This document shows, in pieces, positions 8,260-17,747 of a stretch of DNA of 64,000 nt. Origin of the DNA: Acidobacteriota bacterium (GTDB taxonomy: Bacteria; Acidobacteriota; Blastocatellia; Pyrinomonadales; Pyrinomonadaceae). Each line of letters begins with the position of its first letter. Positions within the stretch are counted from its first letter, which is position 1. The notes below the pieces were generated by a model. The model did not search any database. It was not told the DNA's origin and worked only from the letters and a program-made list of their open reading frames with translations. Location of the stretch: assembly GCA_019639235.1 (NCBI GenBank), contig JAHBSG010000022.1:1-64000 (forward strand), in the 5' to 3' direction. The translations under genes and the position numbers were made by a program.

Positions 8260-8361
8260 TTGCCTTTTGTTGGGCAGTTGAAGTAAACTACTCGCTTGCT
8301 TGCGAGAGTGAACCGTCGAAAGTGGGTTTCGCACCCACTTTTTCTTTTTCGGTCGGGCGAT
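8260..8361 (+). promoter_or_regulatory. rimP operon leader with candidate promoter
   Basis: TTGCCT (8260-8265) and TAAACT (8284-8289) with an 18-bp spacer form a plausible sigma-70-type promoter. Transcription would then start near 8296 and give a ~66-nt leader holding a terminator-like hairpin (8319-8350), ending 11 nt before the rimP ATG. A smaller stem, CTCGC (8291-8295) with GCGAG (8302-8306), lies at the start. Promoter assignment is inference. Confidence 0.4.
8319..8350 (+). terminator. Terminator or attenuator hairpin just upstream of rimP
   Basis: A perfect stem AAAGTGGGT / ACCCACTTT with a TTCGC loop, then TTCTTTTTC. It is either the end of the xylF/ROK transcript or an attenuator inside the rimP-nusA leader. 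Confidence 0.7.
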
Positions 8362-8847
8362 ATGGATCGTGAATTTGTTGACAAGAGGATCTCTGAAATT
8401 GCGTCAGGCGTATGTTCGCGGCTTGGGTTCGAGTTCGTACATAGTGAGCTTGCCGGAACGAAACGAAACGCGACCGTCCGGGTCTTTGTAGATAAGGATG
8501 GCGGACTGACGATCGATGACTGTGCTGATGCGTCGCGGGCGATAGAGGCCGAGCTCGATGCCCTTGACCTGATACCTGACGCCTACGTTCTTGAGGTCTC
8601 GTCGCCGGGACTCGAAAGGGAGCTTTACACGATCGGCGATTTTCAAAAGTTTGCCGGAAAGTCGGCTCGGATGAAGCTCAAAAGCGAGATCAACGGAGCG
8701 AAGTCACTGAAAGGAAAGATCATTTCTGTTAGCGGAGACGAGATCGTTTTCGCCGACAATCGCCTTGGGGAAATGAAGTTAGGTTACGACCAGGTGCAAA
8801 AGGCGAATTTGGTCTTCGACATAAGCGAGGATCTCGGAAAGAAGTAG
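8362..8847 (+). CDS. rimP: Ribosome maturation factor RimP
   Basis: 161 residues from ATG 8362. An upstream frame start at 8296 runs through the leader hairpin and is rejected. N-terminal alpha/beta domain with RVFVDKDGGLTIDDCADASRAIEAELD and VLEVSSPGLERELYT, the RimP signature; then an Sm-like barrel (LKGKIISVSGDEIVFADN). RimP binds the 30S subunit and helps its late assembly. It is the first gene of the rimP-nusA-infB-rbfA cluster found throughout bacteria, which supports the call. Confidence 0.95.
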   Translation: MDREFVDKRISEIASGVCSRLGFEFVHSELAGTKRNATVRVFVDKDGGLTIDDCADASRAIEAELDALDLIPDAYVLEVSSPGLERELYTIGDFQKFAGKSARMKLKSEINGAKSLKGKIISVSGDEIVFADNRLGEMKLGYDQVQKANLVFDISEDLGKK

Positions 8848-8902
8848 CAACGGCGAGCAGGACATTTTAATTATTGGGCCAAAGAAAAGAGGCCGGTAGA
8901 GT

Positions 8903-10492
8903 ATGACAACTTCGATAGGACAGAGTATTGACGCACTTTGCAAAGAGCACGGCATTGATCGTGATCTTGTCATCGAGGCGATGAAAGATGCCGTTAAGGC
9001 GGCTGCAAGAAAGCAATTCCGCTCGCAGGACAAGACCGGCGATCACATTGAGGTTGAATGGAATAACGACGAGGGCATGATCGAGATCTCGCTCCAGAAG
9101 GTCGTTGTTGCCGAGGTCGAAGATGAGAGTGCTGAGCTTTCGCTCACCGATGCCCAGGAGATGGCCGGCGACGAGATCGAGATCGGCGACATGCTTCAGA
9201 TCCCGCTTCCGCAGGAAGAAATGGGCCGCATCGCCGCTCAGACCGCAAAGCAGATACTTGTTCAAAAGGTCCGCGAAGCCCTTCGCGAAAAGGTTTACGA
9301 AGAATACATCGACAAAAAGGGCACGATGCAGCAGGGAACGATCAAACGTTTCGAGCGTGGTGACATCATTGTCGAATTCCAGAACGGCCAGGAGGCTGTC
9401 CTACCCAGGAAGCAGCAATCACGCGGCGAAATGTGGAATCAGGGCGAGCGAATCCGCGCTGTGATCATTGACGTTTCGAAGGAACAAAAGGGCCAGCAGA
9501 TCATTCTTTCGCGTGCGTCGGAAGACCTGGTCAAGCAGCTTTTTGAGCTTGAAGTTCCTGAGATCTATGACGGTACGGTCGTTATCAAGTCGTGTGTTCG
9601 CGAACCCGGAGACCGGGCAAAGATCGCCGTCACGTCGAACGAAAAGGACGTCGATCCGGTGGGAGCCTGCGTCGGAATGAAGGGGTCGCGGGTCCAGTCG
9701 ATCATTAAGGAGCTTCGCGGCGAAAAGATCGACATTATCGAATGGTCCGACGAGCCCTCGGTATTTGCGGCCAATGCCCTTTCGCCGGCAAAGGTTTCGC
9801 AGGTGCGGATCACCGATATCGAAAATCGTCGGATGGATGTGATCGTCGGTGAAGATCAGTTGAGCCTTGCGATCGGCAAACGCGGCCAAAACGTGCGGCT
9901 GGCGACGCGGCTTGTCGGTTGGGACATCAACATCGTCAGCGAAGAAGTTTTGAAGAAGGAGATCGCTTTGCAGATGGGCCAGATGATGGCCTCCGGTGCA
10001 GCGGTCCCGATCACAGCCCTTGAGGGTGTTTCGGCAAATCACGCCGAACTTCTTGAGGAGAAGGGTATAACCGACGTTGAAACGCTGGCTGCGACCACGG
10101 TCGACGACATCGTTGACATCCTGGATGTCAGCCTTGATGAAGCCGAACGGATCATCGGCTCGGCGGCGGCGATCGTCGAGGCCCGCAATGCCCAGATCGC
10201 TCCGGCTGAACCGGAATCCGGCGATGCCGAGCAAGCTGTCGAAGCTTCAGAAGAGGAAGTGGCCGATGCGGCCGTGGACGGTGAGCAGACGGAAACCGTC
10301 GAAACGGTCGATGAGGAAGGACCTGCGGAAGAGGAAGCCGAAGACGAAGCGGTTGAGACCGCGGAAACTTCTTTGGTTACCGTTGACGCTGCCGCGGAAA
10401 GCTCTGAAGGATCCGAAGCGGTTGAAGCTTCAGCAGAGTCGGCCGATATGGCGGATGAAGGAATTACGAACGATGAAGACGAAAAGCAATAG
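8903..10492 (+). CDS. nusA: Transcription termination/antitermination factor NusA
   Basis: 529 residues. N-terminal RNA-polymerase-binding domain (1-135), S1 domain (about 140-205, IKRFERGDIIVEFQNGQEAVLP), KH1 and KH2 (about 230-375; VGMKGSRVQSIIKELRGEKIDI and LAIGKRGQNVRLATRLVGWDI). A helix-hairpin-helix-like segment follows (EGVSANHAELLEEKGI…), then a ~95-residue very acidic Ala/Glu tail. It modulates pausing, termination and antitermination. The acidic tail replaces the usual second acidic repeat of gamma-proteobacteria. It sits between rimP and infB, where it can autoregulate the operon as in E. coli. Confidence 0.97.
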   Translation: MTTSIGQSIDALCKEHGIDRDLVIEAMKDAVKAAARKQFRSQDKTGDHIEVEWNNDEGMIEISLQKVVVAEVEDESAELSLTDAQEMAGDEIEIGDMLQIPLPQEEMGRIAAQTAKQILVQKVREALREKVYEEYIDKKGTMQQGTIKRFERGDIIVEFQNGQEAVLPRKQQSRGEMWNQGERIRAVIIDVSKEQKGQQIILSRASEDLVKQLFELEVPEIYDGTVVIKSCVREPGDRAKIAVTSNEKDVDPVGACVGMKGSRVQSIIKELRGEKIDIIEWSDEPSVFAANALSPAKVSQVRITDIENRRMDVIVGEDQLSLAIGKRGQNVRLATRLVGWDINIVSEEVLKKEIALQMGQMMASGAAVPITALEGVSANHAELLEEKGITDVETLAATTVDDIVDILDVSLDEAERIIGSAAAIVEARNAQIAPAEPESGDAEQAVEASEEEVADAAVDGEQTETVETVDEEGPAEEEAEDEAVETAETSLVTVDAAAESSEGSEAVEASAESADMADEGITNDEDEKQ

Positions 10493-10601
10493 TCTCCATC
10501 GTTTCAGGTGTTGTTAGCCGGGCCCGGGCAAAGTACAAGAGCAGGGCCGGCAGACCGAATTTCGGAGATGATCCGAAGGCCTTGTTTGAGTACGAATATT
10601 T

Positions 10602-13307
10602 ATGGCAGTTGGTAAGAAGATTCGAATTTACGACCTCGCTCGCGAGCTGAAGCAGGACACGAAGCGCGTTATGGAAGACCTGCGTCGCGAGGGTGCGGAC
10701 GTAAGTGTGCCGTCGAACTCGGTCCCGGTCGAGATCGCGGAAAAGGTCCGGCTAAAGTATTTCCCAAAGGCCGAGCCGGCACCGAAACGCACGATCAAGG
10801 TGATCAAGGCGAAGAAAGTTGCCAAAAAGGCCGAGGCTGTCGAGGAAGCTCCTTCGGAGGTCGTTGAGGAAGCGGCCACAGAACCGGCGACCGAGAAGCC
10901 GGTTGTTAAGGTACTTAGAAAGGCGGCGGAACCGGTAGCGGAACCCGCCGAAGAGGCTCCTGTGCAGACCGGCGTCCGGAAGGTTCTAAAGCGGAAGGCG
11001 GTAGAGGAAAAAGCCGAACCGATCGCCGAGGAAGCTCCGGTCACCGTTGAGGAGCCCGAGATCGAGGCGGCCGAAAAAGAGATTCAGGAAGCTGAGCCGG
11101 CCGTTGAAGAGAAGCCTGTCGAGGAAGCCCCGAAGACGACCACACGAGTGCTGAAGCCGACGGGCACGCAGATCAAGCAGCTCAAGCTAACGACCGACGC
11201 TCTGCAGAAGGGAATCAAGCCGGGCGATCGGCTGGTCGCATCTACTCAGCCGACCAAAACAGGCAAGCTTTCGGCGGAAGCTCGCGGCCGGAGAGGCGAA
11301 TTCCGCGGTACGCCGGGCGAGACGAGCACGCCGCAGATGAACTACGTGCCGCCGGCCGATAACCGCAGGCGGCCGGGCCGTTCCGGTGGACGAAAGAAAG
11401 GAGCCGACGCAAAAGGCGGCCGTTTTGCCGAACGCGATATCGATATCCCGCGTCAGCGAACCATCGAGGAACGGGTTTTGGCTCAGGTCTCCAGGCCCGA
11501 AGGCGGTGAGTTCAAGCAGATCCGGCTTGTTGAGGGAGCGACCGTTAGGGAATATGCCGAAGCTTTGGGCATCACTCCGCGAGACATTGTGCAACTGCTC
11601 ATCAAGCGAGGCGTCTTTGCCACGCTCAATCAGCCGATCGGCGAAAAAATGGGCGAAGAGCTGGGTCTTGATTTCGGAGTTGAGGTCAAGTTCGTTCCGT
11701 TCGAAGAGATGGTCGTCGAAGAAGAGTTCGAGTCGATCATCGAAACTGGCGGCGATGACGTTGAGGTCCAGCGGGCACCGGTAGTAACAGTGATGGGCCA
11801 CGTTGACCACGGTAAGACGTCACTGCTCGATGCGATCCGTTCTGCGAATGTGGCCGAAGGCGAGGCCGGAGGCATCACGCAGCACATCGGTGCGTACAGC
11901 GTCCATGTGCCGAATCCCGACGATCCGGAGCATCCGCGTCGGGTTGTGTTCCTCGATACACCGGGTCACGAGGCATTCACCATGATGCGTGCCCGCGGAG
12001 CCAAGGCGACCGATATCGTTATCCTTGTTGTCGCTGCCGATGACGGCGTTATGCCGCAGACCATCGAAGCGGTCGAACACTCAAAAGCAGCAGGCGTTCC
12101 GATCATTGTTGCCATCAACAAAATGGACAAACCGGATGCAAATCCGGACAAGGTCAAGCAGGGCCTCGCGGCTCTTGGCGTTCAGCCGATCGATTGGGGC
12201 GGAGATATCGAAATGGTCCCGGTCTCGGCGAAGAAGAAAGAGAATTTGGACACCTTGCTTGAAACGGTACTTCTTCAGGCAGATATTCTCGACCTGAAGG
12301 CAAGCCCGACGCGGCGAGCTGCGGGCGTTGTGCTCGAAGCAAAGCTCGACAAGGGACGCGGCTCGGTTGCAACGGCACTTGTGCAGCAGGGAACCCTAAA
12401 AGTCGGCGATCCTTTCATTGTCGGCCAGTTTCACGGCAAGGTCCGTGCGATGTTCTCGGACCGTGGCGAGCCGGTCACCGAAGCGCCGCCCGCAACACCG
12501 GTCGAGGTACTTGGGCTCCAGGGCGTTCCGCAGGCAGGAGATACGTTCCAGGTAGTTTCTGATATCGATAGAGCTCAGACCATCGCAAACCAGCGGCAGC
12601 AGCATGCTCGCCAGGCCGCGATGATCAAGACCACGAAGCGCGGAATTGAGTCGCTCGGGCAGGCAGAGGTCAAGGAACTTCTGGTCATTCTCAAGGCCGA
12701 CGTTCAAGGCTCGGTCGAGGTGGTCCGGGCAACGCTCGAGAAACTTTCGACCGAGAAGGTCAAGGTCCGGGTCATTCGTGCCGGCGTCGGAGCGATCGCC
12801 GAATCGGACGTGCTTTTGGCTTCGGCAACTCAGGCGGACAACGCATCTACGGCCGTTGTGATCATCGGATTCAATGTTCGGCCCGAATCGCGTGCGGCGG
12901 ACCTCGCCAGGCTTGAGGATGTCGATATCCGTCTGCACTCGATCATTTACAAGGTCGAGGAAGAGATCAAGGCCGCAATGATCGGAATGCTCGACGCGAT
13001 CGAGAAGGAGGTCATTCTTGGCAAAGCCTTGGTACAGGAGACGTTCAAGGTCTCGCGTATCGGCACGATCGCGGGTTGCCGCGTCACCGATGGGCTTATC
13101 CGCCGGCAAGCGAAGGCAAGGCTTATCCGCGACGGCGTAGTCATTTGGGAAGGCGATATCGCAACGCTCAAGCGGTTCAAGGACGATGTCAACGAGGTCA
13201 AGCAGGGGTACGAATGCGGTATCAGCCTGGTCAACTTCAACGACATCAAGGTCGAGGATGAGATCGAGGCCTTCGTGATCGAGAAGATCGCGGCGACCGA
13301 GCTCTAG
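10602..13307 (+). CDS. infB: Translation initiation factor IF-2
   Basis: 901 residues. An N-terminal IF2_N domain ([23 protein letters not shown]) is followed by a ~250-residue Glu/Ala/Val/Pro-rich linker. The second IF2_N-type domain ([21 protein letters not shown]) leads into the G domain with G1 [12 protein letters not shown] near residue 400, DTPGHEAF, and NKMD. The C1 and C2 domains that bind initiator fMet-tRNA follow. It places initiator tRNA on the 30S subunit and drives subunit joining. No ylxR gene lies in the 109-bp nusA-infB gap, unlike Firmicutes. The ATG at 10602 lacks a good Shine-Dalgarno sequence, but the N-terminus fits the family. Confidence 0.97.
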   Translation: MAVGKKIRIYDLARELKQDTKRVMEDLRREGADVSVPSNSVPVEIAEKVRLKYFPKAEPAPKRTIKVIKAKKVAKKAEAVEEAPSEVVEEAATEPATEKPVVKVLRKAAEPVAEPAEEAPVQTGVRKVLKRKAVEEKAEPIAEEAPVTVEEPEIEAAEKEIQEAEPAVEEKPVEEAPKTTTRVLKPTGTQIKQLKLTTDALQKGIKPGDRLVASTQPTKTGKLSAEARGRRGEFRGTPGETSTPQMNYVPPADNRRRPGRSGGRKKGADAKGGRFAERDIDIPRQRTIEERVLAQVSRPEGGEFKQIRLVEGATVREYAEALGITPRDIVQLLIKRGVFATLNQPIGEKMGEELGLDFGVEVKFVPFEEMVVEEEFESIIETGGDDVEVQRAPVVTVMGHVDHGKTSLLDAIRSANVAEGEAGGITQHIGAYSVHVPNPDDPEHPRRVVFLDTPGHEAFTMMRARGAKATDIVILVVAADDGVMPQTIEAVEHSKAAGVPIIVAINKMDKPDANPDKVKQGLAALGVQPIDWGGDIEMVPVSAKKKENLDTLLETVLLQADILDLKASPTRRAAGVVLEAKLDKGRGSVATALVQQGTLKVGDPFIVGQFHGKVRAMFSDRGEPVTEAPPATPVEVLGLQGVPQAGDTFQVVSDIDRAQTIANQRQQHARQAAMIKTTKRGIESLGQAEVKELLVILKADVQGSVEVVRATLEKLSTEKVKVRVIRAGVGAIAESDVLLASATQADNASTAVVIIGFNVRPESRAADLARLEDVDIRLHSIIYKVEEEIKAAMIGMLDAIEKEVILGKALVQETFKVSRIGTIAGCRVTDGLIRRQAKARLIRDGVVIWEGDIATLKRFKDDVNEVKQGYECGISLVNFNDIKVEDEIEAFVIEKIAATEL

Positions 13308-13316
13308 GCAAAGATT

Positions 13317-13676
13317 ATGCATAGGCCTGAGCGTTTGGCAGAGGCATTGAAAGAGGAGATCGCTGAGGTCGTCGGGTTCGAACTCGACGACCCGCGTCTT
13401 GGTTTGATAACCGTCACGGATGTAGAGGTTACAAGCGATCTTCGCGATGCAAAGGTCTTCGTGCTGGTGCGTGGAACTGAGGAGGAGATAAACGGGGCGT
13501 TCACCGCTCTGGAGAAAGCTTCCGGATACATTCGGCGACAGGTCGCTCTCGACCTAGATCTTCGCCACACACCGCACCTTCACTTTACCCGGGATACGGC
13601 GGAGGAGAACGCCGCTCGAATAGGCGAGCTTCTCGAAGCGATCAAGCCCGGCGAAGAGGCCGAGGGCCTCAAGTAA
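13317..13676 (+). CDS. rbfA: Ribosome-binding factor A
   Basis: 119 residues with the RbfA KH-like fold. It has HRPERLAEALKEEIAEVV at the start, DDPRLGLITVTDVEVTSDL, then VFV…EEINGAFTALEKASGYIRRQVA and LRHTPHLHFTRD. It binds the 30S subunit and helps mature the 5' end of 16S rRNA. It begins 9 bp after infB, the standard gene order, and is surely co-transcribed with it. Confidence 0.96.
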   Translation: MHRPERLAEALKEEIAEVVGFELDDPRLGLITVTDVEVTSDLRDAKVFVLVRGTEEEINGAFTALEKASGYIRRQVALDLDLRHTPHLHFTRDTAEENAARIGELLEAIKPGEEAEGLK

Positions 13677-13716
13677 GTAATCGAAATTCAAGGAAGTTTG
13701 GTCGTTTTTTGATTTA

Positions 13717-14679
13717 GTGTTAAGTCAAGTTGTTGAATTGATCGAAAACAAGCAGCGGTTCGGCATTACGACCCACGTAAAGCCGGACGGCGACGGCGTC
13801 GGCTCTTCGTTAGGTCTATGCTGGCTGCTGCGGTCGCTGGGCAAAGAGGCCGAGGTCATCGTCCATGGTGAGGTCCCGCCATCTTATCACTCGCTTCCAG
13901 GGGCAAATGAGATCCGTGACATCACGAGCATTGACCGCGAATACGACGCGGTTTTTGTTCTCGAATGCTCTGACGTAAAGCGTCCGGGTATCGAGGGCCT
14001 TGAGAACGAACTAACCGTAAACATCGATCACCACGCAACCAGCGAACATTTTGGCAAGATAAACTGGATCGACCCGACAGCGTCTGCCGTTGGTGAGATG
14101 ATCTACAACCTTTGCAAAGCCATTGGCGGAAGGGTGACCAAAGAGATCGCCGAATGCGTCTACATGGCCCTTATCACCGACACGGGCTCCTTCCACTTCC
14201 CAAACACGACCGAACGAACGTTGAAGGTTGCTTCGGAGCTCGTCAAGGCCGGGGTGCGGCCCGCGGAGATCTCCGAAGCGGTCTATTATCACTATCCGTG
14301 GTCGCGGATCGAGCTGATGCGGCAAGTGCTTAACACCGTGCGGCGCGATGAGACCGGGCGGATCGCCTTTATGCGGCAAACTCTTGCGATGCGCGAGGCC
14401 TCCGGAGCGATAGACGGCGATAACAATGGTTTTGTGAACATACCACTTGCGGCCAAGGATGTGCTCGCGGTCGTCTTAATGCGTGAGGTCGGCGGAGGCC
14501 GCTATCGGGTCAGCCTACGCTCGAAGGGAGACATTAACGTTGCCCGTGTTGCCGAACAGTTCGGAGGCGGCGGGCACAAGAATGCCGCCGGGCTCCGTGT
14601 CGAAGGTGATTGGGACGAAAAGGAAAAAGAGATCGTCGACGCATTGCAGAAAGCGATCGCGAAAGGTCTTGGTGAATGA
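13717..14679 (+). CDS. nrnA: DHH/DHHA1 phosphoesterase, NrnA-type oligoribonuclease/pAp phosphatase
   Basis: 320 residues with a GTG start at 13717. The DHH domain shows THVKPDGDGVGSSLGL (metal-binding DxD, ~residues 21-35), ECSD, and the name-giving DHH in NIDHHATSE near 105. The DHHA1 domain ends with GGGGHKNAAG near 283-292. NrnA degrades nano-RNAs and dephosphorylates 3'-phosphoadenosine 5'-phosphate in organisms without Orn. Its place after rbfA is common in Gram-positives and Acidobacteria. The start has no clear ribosome-binding site, so a start a few codons away is possible. Confidence 0.92.
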   Translation: MLSQVVELIENKQRFGITTHVKPDGDGVGSSLGLCWLLRSLGKEAEVIVHGEVPPSYHSLPGANEIRDITSIDREYDAVFVLECSDVKRPGIEGLENELTVNIDHHATSEHFGKINWIDPTASAVGEMIYNLCKAIGGRVTKEIAECVYMALITDTGSFHFPNTTERTLKVASELVKAGVRPAEISEAVYYHYPWSRIELMRQVLNTVRRDETGRIAFMRQTLAMREASGAIDGDNNGFVNIPLAAKDVLAVVLMREVGGGRYRVSLRSKGDINVARVAEQFGGGGHKNAAGLRVEGDWDEKEKEIVDALQKAIAKGLGE

Positions 14680-14691
14680 ACTGGCAATCCG

Positions 14692-15273
14692 ATGAGCGAA
14701 ACCAAAGAAAAGCGCTATAAGTGGCGACGCGAGGACTATCGCGAAAAGACCCACGGGCTGTTGATGGTCAATACCGGCGACGGTAAGGGAAAGACCACGG
14801 CGGCGATCGGCGTTTTGGTCAGGGCAGCGGGCCGCGGAATGCGATGCTGCATGATCCAGTTCATGAAGTCGAAGAACGACCGCTACGGCGAGCACGAATC
14901 GCTTGAAAAGCTCGGGGTCGAGGTCCACACAATGGGTGCCGGCTTTACCTGGGACACACAAGACAAAACGGTCGATATTCGGACCTCCGAGGAGACATGG
15001 GAGCTTTGCGTGGAGAAGATGCGGACAGAGGAATACGACCTACTCGTCTTCGATGAGCTCGTGTATGTGCTCGACTACAAGTTTCTCGACCTGGCTGAAG
15101 TTTTGGCGGAGATCAAGGCCATTCGCGAAAAGCAGCCGCATCTTCATATCATAATGACGGGCCGAAACGCGCCCGCTGATCTCGTCGAGGCGGCCGACCT
15201 TGTTACCGAAATGAAGGAGATCAAACATCCCTTTCACGCAGGAATTTACGCTCAACAGGGGATCGAGTTTTAG
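14692..15273 (+). CDS. cobO: Cob(I)yrinic acid a,c-diamide adenosyltransferase (CobO/BtuR type)
   Basis: 193 residues. P-loop NTGDGKGKTTAAIG near residues 27-40, then IQFMKSKNDRYGEHE, the central YDLLVFDELVYVLDY and C-terminal IIMTGRNAPADLVEAADLVTEM, all signatures of the CobA/CobO/BtuR family. It transfers the 5'-deoxyadenosyl group of ATP to the cobalt of corrinoids, giving adenosyl-cobalamin precursors. It stands alone among translation and lipid genes, so it likely serves corrinoid salvage. It starts 12 bp after nrnA and its stop overlaps the next gene by one base. Confidence 0.93.
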   Translation: MSETKEKRYKWRREDYREKTHGLLMVNTGDGKGKTTAAIGVLVRAAGRGMRCCMIQFMKSKNDRYGEHESLEKLGVEVHTMGAGFTWDTQDKTVDIRTSEETWELCVEKMRTEEYDLLVFDELVYVLDYKFLDLAEVLAEIKAIREKQPHLHIIMTGRNAPADLVEAADLVTEMKEIKHPFHAGIYAQQGIEF

Positions 15274-15827
15274 TGAAAGCAGCAGTCGAGCGGAGAAGCG
15301 CATTCGGTTACCGAGACCACTTTGCCTTGGCGGTGACCACTTTTGGCGTCGGTTACCTTCCGCTTGCACCCGGGACTTGGGGCTCGGCCGTTGGTGTCGC
15401 GATCTACCTCTTTGCTGAAAGCCTGCTGATGGGGTTTGGGCTGATCGATGACAAGTTTTCCCCGGCCGTTGTCCATACGTGGACGCTGCCGATCGTTACC
15501 ATCTCACTTCTACTTCTTACACTGCTTGGTATTTGGGCCGCAGGGCGTGCGACGGAACTTCTCGGCAACACCGACCCGCCCGAGGCCGTCATCGATGAGA
15601 TAATCGGACAACTCATCGTCTTCCTTTTCGTTCCTTTCAGCATTGGATGGCCGATGATCCTGGCCGGCTTTCTCCTATTCCGGCTCTTCGATGTTTGGAA
15701 GCCCTACCCGATCGATTACCTTCAGGTGCTACCCGGCGGTATCGGGGTTTGTGCAGATGATATTCTCGCCGGAGTCTATGCCGGTGTTTGCCTTTCGGTC
15801 GTTTACGCGTTAAGCCTTTCATTATGA
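15273..15827 (+). CDS. pgpA: Phosphatidylglycerophosphatase A
   Basis: 184 residues with a GTG start that shares one base with the preceding stop codon. The protein has several membrane helices and the PgpA signatures FGVGYLPLAPGTWGSAVG, DPPEAVIDEIIGQLI (acidic metal ligands) and LFRLFDVWKPYPI. It removes phosphate from phosphatidylglycerol-phosphate in the inner membrane, completing phosphatidylglycerol synthesis. It is translationally coupled on both sides: 1-bp overlap upstream and an ATGA overlap with the DUF1835 gene downstream. Confidence 0.92.
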   Translation: MKAAVERRSAFGYRDHFALAVTTFGVGYLPLAPGTWGSAVGVAIYLFAESLLMGFGLIDDKFSPAVVHTWTLPIVTISLLLLTLLGIWAAGRATELLGNTDPPEAVIDEIIGQLIVFLFVPFSIGWPMILAGFLLFRLFDVWKPYPIDYLQVLPGGIGVCADDILAGVYAGVCLSVVYALSLSL

Positions 15828-16552
15828 GGATCCACGTACTACCCGGAGATTCTGTTGCTGAGGCCTTTGCCGCTGCGGGGCTCGACGGCGAAACGGTGGT
15901 TTGCCGCGAGTGCCTGGTTGACGGCGACATTTCCGGCGACACGCTTGAGGAATTTTGGGATCTGAGAGCGAATTTCATTGAAGTTCATTACGGCGGCGAC
16001 CCGCTCGAATATCGCGAACGCATTGCATATGAGCTTGAGCGGCTGCTCGAAGCCGGGCCTGAGGATGAGGTCTTTCTCTGGTTCGAGTACGAACTTTTCT
16101 GCCAGGCCAACATGTGGTTTTGCCTTTCGCTCTTGAGGTCCACAGGTGCGAAAGTGTTCCGCGTGATACCCGCCGGGCTTGAGCCCGACAAGATCTGGGA
16201 CGGATTCGGCGCGATGACCGCGGACGATCTTGCCCGGTGTTTTAACGAACGCGTCGAGTTCACTGCGGCTGACATTGACGCGGCCTGTGAGCTTTGGCAG
16301 GCATTTCGCGATCGCGACGGGGGACGTTTGTTGGAGATTGGCGAGTATCGGTCTCCGGCCTTTCCGTTTTTGAAAGAGGTTTGCCGGGCCGCGGCAGAGA
16401 TCGAAACCCGCCCTCACGACATCGTGAACGAACTTCTCGCAAATGGACACACCAAACTTGAGGACGTGTTTCCCGAGTTTCGGAAGCGGGCCGGTGTATA
16501 CGGCTTCGGCGATCTGCAGGTTGAACGGCTGATTCATGCTGCTTCTCACTGA
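15824..16552 (+). CDS. DUF1835-family protein
   Basis: 242 residues from ATG 15824, which overlaps the pgpA stop (ATGA); the longer frame from 15788 lies inside pgpA. It starts MRIHVLPGDSVAEAFAAAGLDG and continues …CRECLVDGD, the N-terminal signature of DUF1835 proteins. An EVFLWFEYELFCQANMWF segment follows, then a helical C-terminal half. The family is cytoplasmic and of unknown biochemical function, although it resembles nucleotide-binding alpha/beta folds. Coupling to pgpA suggests co-expression only. It ends 21 bp before the convergent corA gene. Confidence 0.8.
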   Translation: MRIHVLPGDSVAEAFAAAGLDGETVVCRECLVDGDISGDTLEEFWDLRANFIEVHYGGDPLEYRERIAYELERLLEAGPEDEVFLWFEYELFCQANMWFCLSLLRSTGAKVFRVIPAGLEPDKIWDGFGAMTADDLARCFNERVEFTAADIDAACELWQAFRDRDGGRLLEIGEYRSPAFPFLKEVCRAAAEIETRPHDIVNELLANGHTKLEDVFPEFRKRAGVYGFGDLQVERLIHAASH

Positions 16553-16573
16553 ACCATACGCCTGCATCATCGT

Positions 16574-17638
16574 TTATTCCTCGTCGTTCGTCCGATCAAC
16601 GTGCGTCTCCTTCGCCCGTTCACTTTGAAAGATCCAGCCACGCCGCTTGAAGTAGATGAGCAGTGCCAGCGTTAACAATCCCATCAGCCCAAGTACGGCG
16701 AAATAGCCGTAGCGTGTTCTGAGTTCCGGAATGTTCTCAAAATTCATTCCGTAAATTCCCGCGATCAGGGAGAGCGGCAGTATGATCGCGGAGACGACCG
16801 CCAGAGTTTTCATCACATCGTTCGTCCGGTTGGCGACAACGGAAAAATGTATTTCCACGAGGCCGCTGACCAATTCGCGGTAGCTTTCCGAAAGGTCCGT
16901 AACGCGGAGAAGGTGGTCGTGGACGTCCCGGAAGAATGGCAAGATGTTCTCCGGAATTTGCTTGAACTCGCCGTGCGACATTCGATAGAGAACTTCCCGC
17001 TGGCGGGTCGAGATACGTTTGAGCCGTGCAACGCTTCGCCGTACGTCCATGATCCGCTCCAGCATCGAACTTTCGCCGTTCTGCATCAGCAGGACCTCGT
17101 CCTCGATCAGTTCGATCTGCTCGTTGAACTCGTCAACTACCGGATTGTAGTTGTCCACCAGACGGTCAAGGATCTGGTGCAAAAGGAACGCCGGCCCGCG
17201 TTGGCATGGAAGCGGCGTACTGCGGATCAGTGTTTTCACTTCCTTTACGCTCCGAAAGCGTTCGAGGTGAAAGGTCACGACAAAGTTCTCGCCAAGGTAG
17301 CCGTCGAGTTCCTTCGTGACAAAGTCGGTCGGCGTTGTCTTGTCGGGCGTCACGCCGTGGACGATAAAGAAAAGGTACCCGGGGAAGGCTTCGACCTTGG
17401 GCTGGTTGCGGGTCTCGATGCAGTCTTCGACCGTAAGATGATGGAACCTGAAAACATTCAACAGAATGTCCTCAATGGCCTTGTGGTCGCCGATATCCTC
17501 TCCACGAAGGTCAAGCCATACCAAATTCGTGCGGTCTTCGAGCAGAGTCGGAAGTTCGTCAAGCGAGAATCCGTCCTCGATGCGGTCGGCACCCTCTCGG
17601 TAAACAAAGATCTCAGCAAATGGTGCTTTGTCGGCCAT
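16574..17638 (-). CDS. corA: CorA-type magnesium/cobalt transporter
   Basis: 354 residues from ATG 17638 (MADKAPFAE); an in-frame GTG at 17668 is possible. Large N-terminal cytoplasmic alpha/beta funnel, long helices with LLHQILDRLVDNYNPVVDEFNEQIE, and two C-terminal membrane helices. The signature YGMNFENIPEL sits at the end of the first membrane helix. It forms a pentameric channel for Mg2+ (also Co2+, Ni2+). Single gene, convergent with the DUF1835 gene. A perfect 6-bp dyad lies at the 5' end of the transcript and might be regulatory. Confidence 0.95.
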   Translation of the reverse strand: MADKAPFAEIFVYREGADRIEDGFSLDELPTLLEDRTNLVWLDLRGEDIGDHKAIEDILLNVFRFHHLTVEDCIETRNQPKVEAFPGYLFFIVHGVTPDKTTPTDFVTKELDGYLGENFVVTFHLERFRSVKEVKTLIRSTPLPCQRGPAFLLHQILDRLVDNYNPVVDEFNEQIELIEDEVLLMQNGESSMLERIMDVRRSVARLKRISTRQREVLYRMSHGEFKQIPENILPFFRDVHDHLLRVTDLSESYRELVSGLVEIHFSVVANRTNDVMKTLAVVSAIILPLSLIAGIYGMNFENIPELRTRYGYFAVLGLMGLLTLALLIYFKRRGWIFQSERAKETHVDRTNDEE

Positions 17639-17661
17639 AAATGGAGTGGAGATCAGGTTTT

Positions 17662-17679
17662 CTCCCACTTTTTTGGGAG
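17662..17679 (-). promoter_or_regulatory. Inverted repeat just upstream of corA
   Basis: On the minus strand CTCCCA, a six-base loop AAAAAG, then TGGGAG; the stem is perfect. It overlaps the alternative GTG start and lies 24 nt before the ATG. It has no T-tract in either direction. A role in corA expression is inference. Confidence 0.35.
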
Positions 17680-17731
17680 TCCATCAAGTTGCAGGGCGGC
17701 GATTTAGCTTCGAAAATCCGTCGATCTGTTC

Positions 17732-17737
17732 TATAAT
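17732..17737 (+). promoter_or_regulatory. -10 box for infA, implying a leaderless mRNA
   Basis: A perfect TATAAT lies only 10 nt before the infA ATG (17748). TTCGAA at 17709-17714, 17 bp upstream, is a weak -35. The transcript would start near 17744, about 4 nt before the start codon. Confidence 0.5.
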
Positions 17738-17747
17738 CTAACAATAG

